Positions 1 through 9,692 of a stretch of 16,012 nucleotides of DNA are shown piece after piece. Numbering within the stretch: the stretch's first letter is position 1; each line of letters starts with the position of its first letter. Source of the stretch: Cryphonectria parasitica EP155 (Eukaryota > Ascomycota > Sordariomycetes > Diaporthales > Cryphonectriaceae). A program made the position numbers and the translations under genes. The notes under the pieces were generated by a model that was not told the DNA's origin, did not search any database, and saw only the letters and a program-made list of their open reading frames with translations. The stretch is from positions 1 through 16,012 of the forward strand of contig NW_024468925.1 of NCBI RefSeq assembly GCF_011745365.1, read 5' to 3'.

Positions 1-943
1 TAATTAATATAAAAACTAATTATTTATTAATCTTAATTTAAAATTATATAATATTTATTACTTTTAATATTATAAATATAATAAAATATAAATTAATTTT
101 AAATATTTTTTAGCTTAAATAATATAATTATTAAATTAATTAAATTATTAGCTAGATTTTTTAAGAATAAGCTATATTTAATAAAATAATTATAATTAAT
201 AATATAAAATTAAATTTAATTATTAAAGAATATTTAAAAAAAAAGCTTTAAATAAATTTATATATATTTTTAGATTAATAAAGCTAATAATAAAAGAAAA
301 AGAATTTAATAAAAAGAATATTATTAATATATTAAAATTTTTATAAATTATAAAAATAAGAATATAAATATTAATATAAAATAATTAATTTATATTAAAA
401 TAATATATTATAAAATAAAATAAAAAATAGAAATTATATTCTAAAGAAATTATTTTAGCTTAAATTAGCAAATAATAATTTAGTAAAAAAAAAAGAAATA
501 ATAATTTTTTATATAATATAAGAAAAAAAGAATATTTAATAATATTTATTATTTTTTTAAATAATAGAAATAAAATATAAATTAGAATTAATATTTGCAA
601 ATATATTATAAAAATATTATAAATTTAAGAAATTATTCTAAGAAGAATTAAATATAGAATTATTAGAATATAGTTCTTATAATTATAAGATTTTATTATA
701 AGAAGAAAAATAATCTAAGTTTTTTCTTATTTATAAATTAGATAAAATATAATTTGAAATATTTAAAGAATATTTTAATAAGAATCTTAAAAAGAAATAT
801 ATATAATTATTATAATTATTAATAGAATATTCTATTCTATTTATATTTAAAAAGAATAGTAAGTTTAAGCTATATATTAATTATAAATAATTTAATAATA
901 TTATAATTAAGAATTAATACTTATTATTACTTATTAAGAAACT
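1..943 (+). pseudogene. Element A, pol fragment: protease-RT linker and N-terminal RT, hypermutated
   Basis: This is the remains of the pol gene of a Ty3/gypsy retrotransposon, far too eroded to encode anything. It is recognised by collinearity with the better preserved element C: base 1 matches about 6286 and base 943 matches 7237. For example, the tract near 220-300 follows C 6500-6590, and 560-943 follows the RT N-terminus at 6860-7237. G+C is extremely low. Up to about 590 essentially every G is preceded by A and every C is followed by T, with one CA exception at 469-470. That is the end state expected when CpA is converted to TpA on both strands. The 5' part of the element lies outside the window. 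The fragment is interrupted after 943 by a 310-bp insertion and continues at 1259. Confidence 0.85.
939..943. repeat. Target-site duplication AAACT, left copy
   Basis: AAACT at 939-943 recurs at 1254-1258, directly flanking the 310-bp insert. The empty site in element C (around 7233-7237) has one copy of the corresponding sequence, which supports a 5-bp duplication made on insertion. Confidence 0.75.
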
Positions 944-1253
944 ATTAGGATAAAAAGAGCATATAAGTGAAGTGAAGAAGTGTGAGCTGCTCCTAAGCCG
1001 CTCTGTTGATGCTTTTATTCAAAGGGATTACTAAACTTATTTCTCTTCTTCTCTTTTTTGCTGCTAAATCTATTATTTCTCTTTCTCTTATGTATACAAT
1101 TAGCTTAAACTAAATGGGATAACAATGGCTTAATAGCTATACAGTATTATATAAGAGCGCTGCTTCAGAACGAAGCTCTCGCAGCAGCTCTAAACTGTTA
1201 TCAGAGATCGCAAAAGCTACCTATTTCCTTTGTGCGCATACAAGCTCTAATAA
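944..1253. mobile_element. 310-bp unidentified insertion (solo LTR or miniature element)
   Basis: This block has no counterpart in element C, where the flanking sequence is continuous (7237/7238). It is bounded by the duplication AAACT. Its ends carry a short inverted repeat (ATTAG at the left, CTAAT two bases inside the right end). Base composition is ordinary, with many CA and TG dinucleotides left, unlike the A/T-only DNA on either side. It is therefore younger than the mutation of its host, or too short to be mutated. A TATATAAG-like box (TTATATAAG around 1147-1155) is followed by a structured GC-rich stretch with GCTTC/GAAGC and AGAGC/GCTCT pairings. That would suit a solo LTR with promoter and leader. 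The ends are not the usual TG..CA, so a MITE is also possible. No ORF is present. Confidence 0.6.
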
Positions 1254-1258
1254 AAACT
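1254..1258. repeat. Target-site duplication AAACT, right copy
   Basis: This is the second copy of the 5-bp duplication. Element A sequence resumes at 1259 in register with C 7238. Confidence 0.75.
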
Positions 1259-3000
1259 GCGAAACAGATTGCAAAGAGTATAGTAATTTATAGCTTTAGA
1301 TCTTAAAAAAGCTTATAATCTAATTAGAATAAAGAAAAAAGAGAAATAAAAAACTGCTTTTAGAATATATTATAAATATTATAAATATTTAATTATATTC
1401 TTTAATTTAATAAATATTCCAGCTTTATTTCAAGAAATAATTAATTATATTCTATATAAATATCTTAATTAGTTTATTATTATATATTTTAATAATATTT
1501 TTATTTACTTCTAAATATTAAAAGAATATAAAAAGTATATAAAAATAGTATTATAAATATTTTAAAATATAAAACTTTTTATAAAATCTATAAAAAATTA
1601 TTTTTATATATAAAAAGTTAATTATCTTAAATTTATAATTAAATTAGAATATATTAAGCTATAAAAAAATAAAATAAAAATTATTAGAAATTAGCTAATT
1701 TTTAAGAATATTAGAAATATTAAATCTTTTCTTAAATATATTAATTTTTATAAATAGTTTATTAAAAATTATAACTAGATTATATATTTTCTTATAAATC
1801 TTATTAAAAAAAAATAGTTTTTTAAATAAATCTTCAAAATATAAAAAGCTTTTAATAAGATTATTAAATATATTATCTTAGAATTAATTCTATATAAAGC
1901 AAATTCTTATAAATTATTTAAAATCAAAACTAATATATTAAAATATATATTTAGAAAATAACTTAATTAATAAAATAACTAAGAATATTTAAGAATTATA
2001 AGCAATTTTTCAAGAAAATTAAATAACTTAGAAATTAATTATAGAATCTTAGATTAGAAATTTATAATAATAATAAAAGCTTTTAAGAAATAATAATAAT
2101 ATTTTATTAATATATAATATTTAATTATAATTTATTCAAATTATAAGAATCTGATTATATTTATAATAATTAAGATTTTAAATAAATAATAAGTTAGATA
2201 AGTAGAATTTCTCTTATAGTTTAATTTCAGAATTGTATACTATAAAAGCTTAGAAAATGAATAAGTAAATGCTTTCAGTAGAAGATTAAACTACTGAAAT
2301 ATAGATTTCTTAAATATATAAAATATCTTTATTCAAGATAAATTAGAGAATCTTATTAATATATATAAGAAGTTAAATATTATTTTTAGAATTGAATCTT
2401 TAGAGAAGAATTCAGAATTAATAATTCCAAACGAATAAAACAGCTATATTAGAAATATATATAATGTATTAGCATATAAATATTAAGAAGTTAGAGCAAT
2501 CTATGAATATATTAGAAGATACTGAAATCTATTAGATTTTAGAAAAAGAATTAAGAATATTTTATAATAATGCAACAGCTGCAAGAAAAATAAAGCAAAA
2601 AGATATAAGCTTTACGAATTACTATACTTTTTACTAATACTTATAACTATTTAGCAATTTATTAATCTAAACTTTATTATTAAGCTATTTCTCTTATAAG
2701 AACTCTTAATTAAAGTATAATATAATAGTATTTTAGTAATAGTTTGCAAATTAAGTAAGTATACTTATTTTCTCTTCTATAAGAAAAGTAGTATAGCAGA
2801 AGAACTTATATATGCATTTCTCAGAATAATTATCATTAATTATAGCATACTAGAAGAAGTAATCTTTAATAAGAATAGAAAGTTTAATTTAAAATTCTAA
2901 ACTTTATTTATAAAGCAGCTCGAAATATGCTATAGAATATCTATAGCATTTTATTTATAAATAGATAAATAAATGGAAAGAATAAATTAGATTATTAAAT
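1259..3000 (+). pseudogene. Element A, pol fragment: RT, RNase H, first half of integrase
   Basis: This degenerate Ty3/gypsy pol segment is collinear with C 7238-8979. Both segments are exactly 1742 bp, so they differ by substitution only. The RT active-site tyrosine box lies at 1485-1496 and reads Y-F-N-N where the family has Y-x-D-D; both aspartates are lost by G-to-A changes after T. RNase H corresponds to about 1880-2270, the integrase zinc-binding head to about 2480-2600, and the integrase core to about 2650-3000. Many in-frame TAA, TAG and TGA codons are present. A/T content is highest in the RT part and falls towards the integrase end. The gene is cut at 3000 by the reverse-oriented solo LTR and resumes at 10997. 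Confidence 0.9.
2996..3000. repeat. Target-site duplication TAAAT of the solo LTR, left copy
   Basis: TAAAT immediately precedes the LTR terminus TGTAATGA at 3001 and recurs at 10992-10996 after the other LTR terminus. In element C the empty site is a single TGAAT at 8975-8979. Confidence 0.85.
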
Positions 3001-3367
3001 TGTAATGAGCACTGCAGCAATCCGAAGATTCCAAAGTACACAAAAGGTTTATGCTAACAAGAGCGGTATTAAAGTGTTAAGTCCTTGAATACGGAACTAT
3101 ACAAGTTCTAGTAAGCAATGCAAGTATTCACTGCCTTTGAAGCTACTCAGTATATAAGACTGAATACTTAGATTAATAACTGAAGAGCTATATACTGAAT
3201 CTATCTAATAATAATGAATGTGTTCTTATATATTCAGTTCTTTAGTATGGATATGTTGAATAGCAATATATTCAAGTTATTCTGCTAGCTCTGGATAGCA
3301 TATATTCAAAGCTATTCTTTCTGATTAGCTGTACTTATAACTCTAATTCTGAGTTATATAATCAATG
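3001..3367 (-). mobile_element. Solo LTR of the A/C family, reverse orientation, larger part
   Basis: This is the reverse complement of the LTR 3' portion (compare 3368-3862), beginning with the inverted terminus TGTAATGA. Its missing part is 10902-10991, ending TTATAACA. Joined, and counting the CAATG duplication once, it is 452 bp. That is 43 bp shorter than the LTRs of element C and exactly one copy of the 43-bp internal repeat. The TATA box reads CTTATATA on the plus strand at 3225-3232. No internal element sequence accompanies it, so it is a solo LTR left by recombination between two LTRs. It is more mutated than the LTRs of C but far less than element A around it. It was later split by the insertion of C. 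Confidence 0.88.
3363..3367. repeat. Target-site duplication CAATG of element C, left copy
   Basis: CAATG precedes the TG terminus of the 5' LTR and recurs at 10902-10906 directly after the CA terminus of the 3' LTR. The duplicated bases belong to the interrupted solo LTR. Confidence 0.92.
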
Positions 3368-3498
3368 TGTTATGACTCATTCAACATGCAGATCACAGAA
3401 CAGGTCACGAGTAACAGGGACCAGGTGTCAAGGACTCAACGTCCTGACAAAGCATTGATTACATAACCCAGAGTTAGGGTTGTAAAGGAGGGAGGATC

Positions 3499-3617
3499 GT
3501 TGAGCTTGCTAGCAATCCCAACAAGCTTTACACCTTGAATTGCTAGACTCGCTAGCAATCCCAATGAGCTTCACATCTTGGATCGCTAAGCTCGCCAGCA
3601 ATCCCAACGAGCTACAC
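3499..3617 (+). repeat. 43-bp tandem repeat inside the LTR, about 2.8 copies
   Basis: Units start at 3499, 3542 and 3585. Each carries a core reading GCTAGCAATCCCAA or close to it, followed by an AGCT-type motif. The third unit is cut short at about 3617. The 3' LTR has the same three units (about 10538-10656). The solo LTR is shorter by exactly 43 bp, which suggests unit number varies between family members. The units lie just upstream of the TATA box, where enhancer repeats would be expected. That role is inferred from position only. Confidence 0.8.
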
Positions 3618-3683
3618 TGAAGAGCTGGATATATAAGAACACATTCATTTCCATTAGATAGATCTCATATATAGCTCTTCAGT
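3616..3683 (+). promoter_or_regulatory. LTR core promoter: TATA box inside an 11-bp inverted repeat
   Basis: TATATAAG at 3630-3637 is the best TATA box of the LTR. It is bracketed by a perfect 11-bp inverted repeat, ACTGAAGAGCT at 3616-3626 and AGCTCTTCAGT at 3673-3683. The same box and both arms are intact in the 3' LTR (10655-10665, TATA at 10669-10676, 10712-10722). In the LTR of element A the TATA box survives (14837-14844) while the arms have decayed. Transcription would be expected to start a few tens of bases downstream of the box; the exact site cannot be read. Confidence 0.6.
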
Positions 3684-3867
3684 TATCAATCTAAGTATTC
3701 AGTTTCATATACTAAATAGCTTCAAAAGCAGTGAATATTTGCATTGCTTATTAGGATTTGTATAGTTCCGTATTCAAGGATTTAATACTTTAATACTGCT
3801 CTTATTAGCATAAACTTCTTTGTATACTTAGAAATCTTCGGATTGCTGCAGTGCTTATTACATTTTG

Positions 3868-6040
3868 ATAATTCTTGTTCAAGAACGGTTCAGTATTACC
3901 TCTTGAGCAATACAGAATATAATAGCTTTTCCAGAAATCCCTTCATTCTCATATGCTCCTACTCAGAAAGAACTAATCAACCAGATATATCAGCTTATTC
4001 AGCATATCCAGAACCTGCACAAACAATAGCAGGCCCAGAGCGCTACCATCGCCAACCAACAAGCTCAGCTAGCTCAACAGGCTCAGCTAGCTCAACAGGC
4101 TCAGCAGGCGCAGTTCACTTCTGCAATCATTAGTGGCGCTGGAAAAATATACAAGATGGATAAGCCTGCTATATATGATGGCAACCAGAAAATGCTATAT
4201 GAGTTTCTTATCTACTGCAGAGCATATTTTTTGCATTATACAGCTTAGTTTACTATAAAATCTGAGAAAGTTATCCTTGCAGAAACTCATCTTGAAAAGA
4301 ATGCTCTCATCTAATATAAGCCTTCTCTATGCAATTACTTGGAGCATCAGAACAATCCCAATACATGTACTCAGGGTATCAAGAATATATTTAATTCCTT
4401 TGAAAGCTTTGAAAAAGCTTTCAAAGAAACCTTTGATAATTCCAATAAAGAATGTATTACAGCTCAGCAGCTTATGAATCTCAGACAGACCAAGTTAGCT
4501 TCTGCTTATACAATCAGATTCAAGCAACTCTCAATGCAATTCTTATAAGAAAATAAGAATCTCATGAAGCACTATTACAAGGGATTCAAGGATAATGTTA
4601 AGAATGAAATCTCCAAATAGAATTAGCTAGAGAACTTTGCAATGTTCTCCAATCAAGCTATCCGCATCGATAATTATCTGTATGAATAACAAGTAGAGAA
4701 GTTTAAGAAAGAAGGAAGCTAGATTTGAAGATTTCCAGCTAATATAGGCAAGAAACTTTAGAACAAGAATAGCAGTTGATATAGCAGTATAGCTTAGAGC
4801 AGCACTATGCATGCTGATTCCATGAAACTCAATGCTGCTAATAGGCAGTATAGCAAGAGGAATAGCATTACTTGCTACAACTGCAACAAACAAGAATATA
4901 TTGCATGCAACTGCTATCAATCCTGAAAGAACAAATAGCAATCAGTTCAGGAAGAATGCCAGATGAATATCGCTTGATAACAGGAATCCAATCAACTGAG
5001 CAAAAACATTCTCTCGAAGCAAGTATTGAACTCTGTTAATTATGGAAGTCTCAGCTGAATATTCTGCTATGATAACAACTGCTTAATATATCTCTCGAGT
5101 AAGGAAGATTTAGGATAGTTCTCTCAGAAATCTAGGCGTTATAGGCAGATAGCGATAGCAGGGCGAGGGTATACGCTCAGCACAATTACAAGTAGCAATA
5201 ACTCGAACTGCTCCAATATCACTGAACGAAGCATTCAGGCGCTGGAGAAAGGGCTTAGCGATAGTACCTTTCGCCATTTCCCATCATCTGTATCAGATAC
5301 TCTAATCAGAGAAATGAATAAGAGATAATACTTTCTTGGTTATTAATATGAATATCTAAATAATACCGAAAATGCTTCTCAGGCAACAGAAAGATCAAGC
5401 TAGAACAAGCGATTCAACAGTTCACCGGAGTCTCCTGTAAACAATGAATCTAAGAAGCTTATAGAAAGGTTTTCCTTTAGCATTAGATGGAATAAGGAAA
5501 CAATATGAATCGAATATCTCATTTACAGAATAGGGCTGAAAGAGCTCTTCATCTGCATTCCTTTGCAGAACATCAAGATATGAGAAGATAAGGATTCTTG
5601 GATCAGCTTACTTTACAATCTATATTACAAATTAGCTTGAATCTCCTATATTTATTATAGCTGCAGAATATATTTCTCAAACAAGATGCAATACGAATAA
5701 TTCTCCATTAGAGAACTAGAACAGATCTTTTAAGCTATTGAAGAATAGGAATTCCGCTTCAGAGAGGTTTTTAATAAATAGCATTACAATATATACATCA
5801 GACTACCAGATAACTGCTCTATACAATGTATAAATAAGAAAATAAAATAGTAGCAGTATAAAATAATATTCTATACGATTTATATCAATAATAAGATTTG
5901 CAACTAATATTAATAGAAGAAAGATTAGGAATAATAATAATATAAGCAAAAGCAAGCTAAGAAATTCGCTTAAGAAGCAGCGAAGCAAGCTTAGAAGAAC
6001 AAGCAGTTCTCAATAAACTCAAAAGAATAGAATCGCTTGT
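3868..6040 (+). pseudogene. gag of element C: capsid-like region, zinc knuckle and long C-terminal extension
   Basis: This is the structural polyprotein frame of a Ty3/gypsy element (frame of position 3868). It has no intact start: an ATA at 3868 may be a mutated ATG. After an N-terminal stretch rich in Ile and Gln comes a six-residue repeat AQLAQQ (4063-4113), probably coiled coil. The capsid-type gag core follows at about 4150-4560, its clearest part being the 69-codon stop-free run 4339-4545. The zinc knuckle at 4873-4914 has C-x2-C-x4-Y-x4-C spacing, with Tyr (TAT) where His is expected, a CAT-to-TAT change. The same frame continues past 5340 to about 6040, interrupted by many stops, before the pol frame takes over. 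It would encode RNA-binding capsid protein; here it is dead. Confidence 0.85.
4063..4113 (+). repeat. 18-bp tandem repeat in gag encoding AQLAQQ
   Basis: Two full 18-bp units (4063-4080 and 4081-4098) and a variant third (4099-4113) encode repeats of Ala-Gln-Leu-Ala-Gln-Gln in the gag frame. They would extend a helical N-terminal segment. The same bases in another frame give a Ser/Thr/Ala-rich stretch, which is a shadow. Confidence 0.8.
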
Positions 6041-9000
6041 AAAGAGATTGCAAATGATTAGACCGGAATAGTTTCTATATGAAGCTTTCAAGACAGATTA
6101 TGCTTATATCAAGTTTGATATATATATTCAAGAATACAAATACAGCATACTATTGAACAGTAGCGCTTAGAGAAACTTTATATTCCTATACATCATTAAT
6201 CAGGTATAATTATAATAGAAATGAAAGAGATGCTTATATACTCTTAGCACTGTAAAAGAACAATCTGTTGCATACAATCAAGAAGTAATTGATAAGAAGA
6301 CTGATCATCTACCTGTTTTGATTCAAGAATATGTAATCAGAGCTTCTTTTGATATTACAAATACAGCATAGCATAAGCTGATTATAGGATTTCCATAACT
6401 CAAGAAGCACAATCCTCGAATCAATTAAACTATTAGCCAGATCTTATAAGAACAAGCTATACCTAGAGAGATAGTTACAATCAACAATGCAGGATTGAAG
6501 CTAGTAATTGAAGAATATTCAGAAAAAGAAGCTTCATACAACTTTATATATACTTTTAAGTCAGCAGAGCTAATAGTTCAAGAAGAAGAATCTAGTAATA
6601 GGCAAACCCAAACAGTGCCAGAGCGCCAACAGATTAGCAAAACAATGAAAGCAAGACTCTCAGCAAGTCGGTTCGCTTCAAAGCAACAAGGAAAAGCTTC
6701 AGAATGTGAATTATAGATCTATACAGAAAAAACCTCGAAACCAGGCTCTCAAGCGCTCAGTCCAGCCCGGAGCGAACGCTCAAAGCTCTCAAAAACATTA
6801 CCAAAAACAACAAATGAAAAGAAGTATGCTCAGCAGTACTTACTATTTCTCCAGATAGCAGAAACAGCATAGAGATCAGAACTAATACTTACAAATATAC
6901 TATAAGAATATTACAAGTTCAAGAAACTATTCCAGAAAGAATTGGATACAGAATTGCTAGAATACAGTTTATACAACTACAAGATTCTGCTACAAAAAGA
7001 GAAACAGTCCAAATTCTTTCTTATCTATAGACTAAACAAAGCATAACTAGAAGCACTTAGAGAGTATCTCAATGAGAATCTTAAGAAAGAATATATATAA
7101 CTATTGCAATTACTAGCAGAATACCCTATCCTGTTTATACTCAAGAAGAATAGCAAGCTTAAGCTATGTATTAATTACAAGCAACTCAATAATATTACAA
7201 TCAAGAATCGATATCTATTACTACTTATCAAGGAATTATGAGATAGATTGCAAGAAGTATAATAGTTTACAGTTCTGAATCTAAAAGAAGCTTATAATCT
7301 GATTAGAGTAAAAGAAGGAAAAGAATGGAAAACTGCTTTCAGAATATGCTATGAATACTACGAATATTTGATTATGCTCTTTAGTCTAACAAATGCTTCA
7401 GCTTCATTCCAGAAAATAATCAATTACATTCTATGCAAGTATCTGAATTAGTTTATTATTGCTTATCTCAATAATATTCTTATTTACTCTTGAATATTTG
7501 AAGAATATAAGAAACATGTGGAAACAGTATTGCAAATGCTTCAAGATGCAAAACTCCTTATAAAACCCGCAAAAAGCTACTTTTATATACAAAAGATCAA
7601 CTATCTCGAATTTACAATCAAGCTAGGATGCATTAAGCTATAGAAGGATAAGATAGAAGCTGTTAGAAACTAGCTAATTCCTAGAAACATCAGAGATATT
7701 AGATCTTTTCTCAGATACATTAACTTCTATAAGCAGTTCATTAAGAACTACAGCTGAATCGCATATCTTCTTACAAATCTTACTAAAAAGAAATAGCCTT
7801 TTGAATGAATCTCCAAGGTATAAGAAGCTTTCAATGAGATCATCAGATATATTACTTCAGAACTAATTCTGTATAAAGCAGATTCTTACAAACTCTTTGA
7901 AGTTGAGACTGATGCATTAGAATATGCACTTGGAGGACAACTTGGTTAGCGAGATAACCAAGAATGTCTAAGGATTATAAGCAACTTCTCAAAGAAGTTG
8001 AATAGCTCAGAAATCAATTATGAGATCTCTGATCAGAAATTCATAGTAATAGTAAAAGCTTTCGAGAAATAGCAATACTATCTCATTAGCGCACAATACC
8101 CGATCATAGTTCACTCAGATCATAAGAATCTAATTATATTCATAATAATTAAGATTTTGAATAAGCAATAAGTTAGATAAGCAGAATTCCTCTTACAGTT
8201 TGATTTCAAAATCATGCATTACAAAAGCTCAGAGAATGAATAAGCAGATGCTTTCAGCAGAAGATCAAACTATTGAGATAGAGATTCTTCGAATATACAG
8301 AATATCTTCGCTCAAGATAAGTCGAGAAATCTTGTTAATATATATAGAGAACTAAATGCTGCTCTCAGAATCGGATTCTTGGAAAGGAATTCAGAATCAA
8401 TAACTCCGGACGAACAAGATAGCTATATTAAGAATATATACAATACATCAGCATATGGGCACCAGGGAATCAGAGCAACCTATGAATGCATCAAAAGATA
8501 CTGAAATCTACTAAGTCTTAGAAAAAGAATTGAAAGTATTCTATAATAATGCAATAGCTATAAGAAAAATAAAGCAGAGAAATACAAGCCTTACAGACTA
8601 CTGCATTCCTTATCAGTACTTATAACTGTTTAGCAATTCATTAGTCTAAACTTCATTACCAAGCTACTTCTCTTACAAGAACTCTTAATTAAGATGCAAT
8701 ATAATAGCATTCTAATAATGATTTGCAAACTGAGCAAGTATGCTTATTTTCTTCTCTACAAAGAAAGCAGTATAGCAGAAGAACTTGTATATGCATTTCT
8801 CAGAACGATTATTGCTAACTACAGCATATCAGAAGAAGTAATCTTCAACAGAAATAGAAAATTCAACTCAAAGTTTTGAACTTCGCTTATAAAATAGCTC
8901 AGAATACACTATAGAATATTTATAGCATTTTACTTGCAAACAGATAAATAGATAGAAAGAATAAATCAGATTATTGAATAGTATCTTCAATACTATATCA

Positions 9001-9692
9001 ACTAGAAATAGGATAACTGAATTAACTTATTGCTTCTCGCACAGTTCGCTTATAATAATGCAGATACAAGCATAATAAAGAAATCACTATTCTTCGTACT
9101 CTATAGATATAATTCAACAGCTTACTACGAAGCACTGCCAGAAGCAGATGCAGAAGCTGCAGATAAAAGAGTTAAGAAGATTAAGAAAGTTCAGAAGGAA
9201 TTCCGATCAGAACTACAATTCGTTTAGAAATGAATAGTACAATATGCAAACTCCAAAAGAATTAAGAAACCAATCCTATAGAAAGGAGATAAGATCTATC
9301 TACTTCAGAAAAACATCAAAACAACAAGGCTTAGCAACAAACTCGACTATAAGAAGTTGGAACTATTCAAAATCTTGCAATAGATTTTCTCAGTTAATTA
9401 CAAGTTAGCATTATCTTATAGGATGAGAATATACTCAGTCTTCCACATTTTACTGCTAGAACTAGCAGCATAGGAAATACTAATAGATAATACAGCAGAA
9501 GTGGAAAATAATGAACCAGAGTATGAAGTAGAAAAGATTCTCAAGCATAGAGGCACAGATAATACAAGGGAATATCTCATCAAATAGAAAGATTACTCAG
9601 TAAGCAAAAATTCTTAAGAATCGCAGAAAAACGTTAAAAATGCTTAGGAAAAGATAGCTGAATATTGGAAAAGAAAGGAAACCAGTATCTAA
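5946..9692 (+). pseudogene. pol of element C: protease, RT, RNase H, integrase, chromodomain
   Basis: The frame is that of 6054 (a possible ATG), which is -1 relative to gag; the two overlap around 5950-6050. Aspartic protease at 6150-6182 reads LLNSSA where LLDSGA is typical. RT spans about 6850-7600, with Y-L-N-N at 7464-7475 in place of Y-x-D-D. RNase H is at about 7890-8250, with ETDA at 7905-7916 and HSDHKNL near 8110. The integrase zinc head, with a GHQGI motif, starts at 8457. In the integrase core the two catalytic aspartates are Asn (8649-8651 and 8847-8849), while the glutamate is kept (8955-8957). A chromodomain lies at about 9519-9670 and contains EYEVEKILKHRG. The frame stays in phase for 3.7 kb with stops but no frameshift. 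The original stop is uncertain: TAA at 9690 or TAA at 9759. Confidence 0.92.

Larger units (their letters stand above)
3368..3862 (+). repeat. 5' LTR of element C (495 bp)
   Basis: It begins TGTTATGA and ends ATTACA. It matches 10407-10901 base for base in length, and the differences I compared are transitions. It contains three copies of a 43-bp internal repeat (3499 onward) and a TATATAAG box at 3630-3637. In its first part it keeps more G and C than the 3' LTR; in its last part it is the more mutated of the two. The LTR would supply the promoter and the polyadenylation signal. Confidence 0.95.

Noticed and set aside
944..1253. SINE origin for the 310-bp insert
   Set aside because: No convincing A and B boxes of a polymerase III promoter were found, and the 5-bp duplication fits an LTR or DNA element better.
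3863..3890. Primer-binding site after the 5' LTR
   Set aside because: No TGG-starting tRNA complement is visible; the site may be mutated. The short palindrome TTCTTG/CAAGAA there is too weak to claim self-priming.
3843..4133. 96-codon forward ORF at the end of the 5' LTR
   Set aside because: It lies in the wrong frame over the Gln-rich start of gag and begins within the LTR. The gag frame gives the AQLAQQ repeat and continues into the capsid-like region.
4277..4477. 66-codon forward ORF over gag
   Set aside because: It is a shadow of the gag frame, which is supported by continuity to the zinc knuckle.
4627..4941. 104-codon minus ORF, hydrophobic
   Set aside because: It is antisense to gag and the zinc knuckle. 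Its hydrophobicity comes from complementing Asn/Gln/Lys-rich coding DNA, and there is no counterpart evidence.
5803..5988. 61-codon minus ORF of Leu/Ile
   Set aside because: It is the complement of AT-rich, mutated gag-pol linker; low-complexity chance frame.
6766..6797. Apparent 30-bp direct repeat with 9706-9738 (CCCGGAGCGA...)
   Set aside because: The match is partial and shifts frame by one base; it probably reflects similar Ser/Glu/Arg-rich linkers rather than a true repeat.
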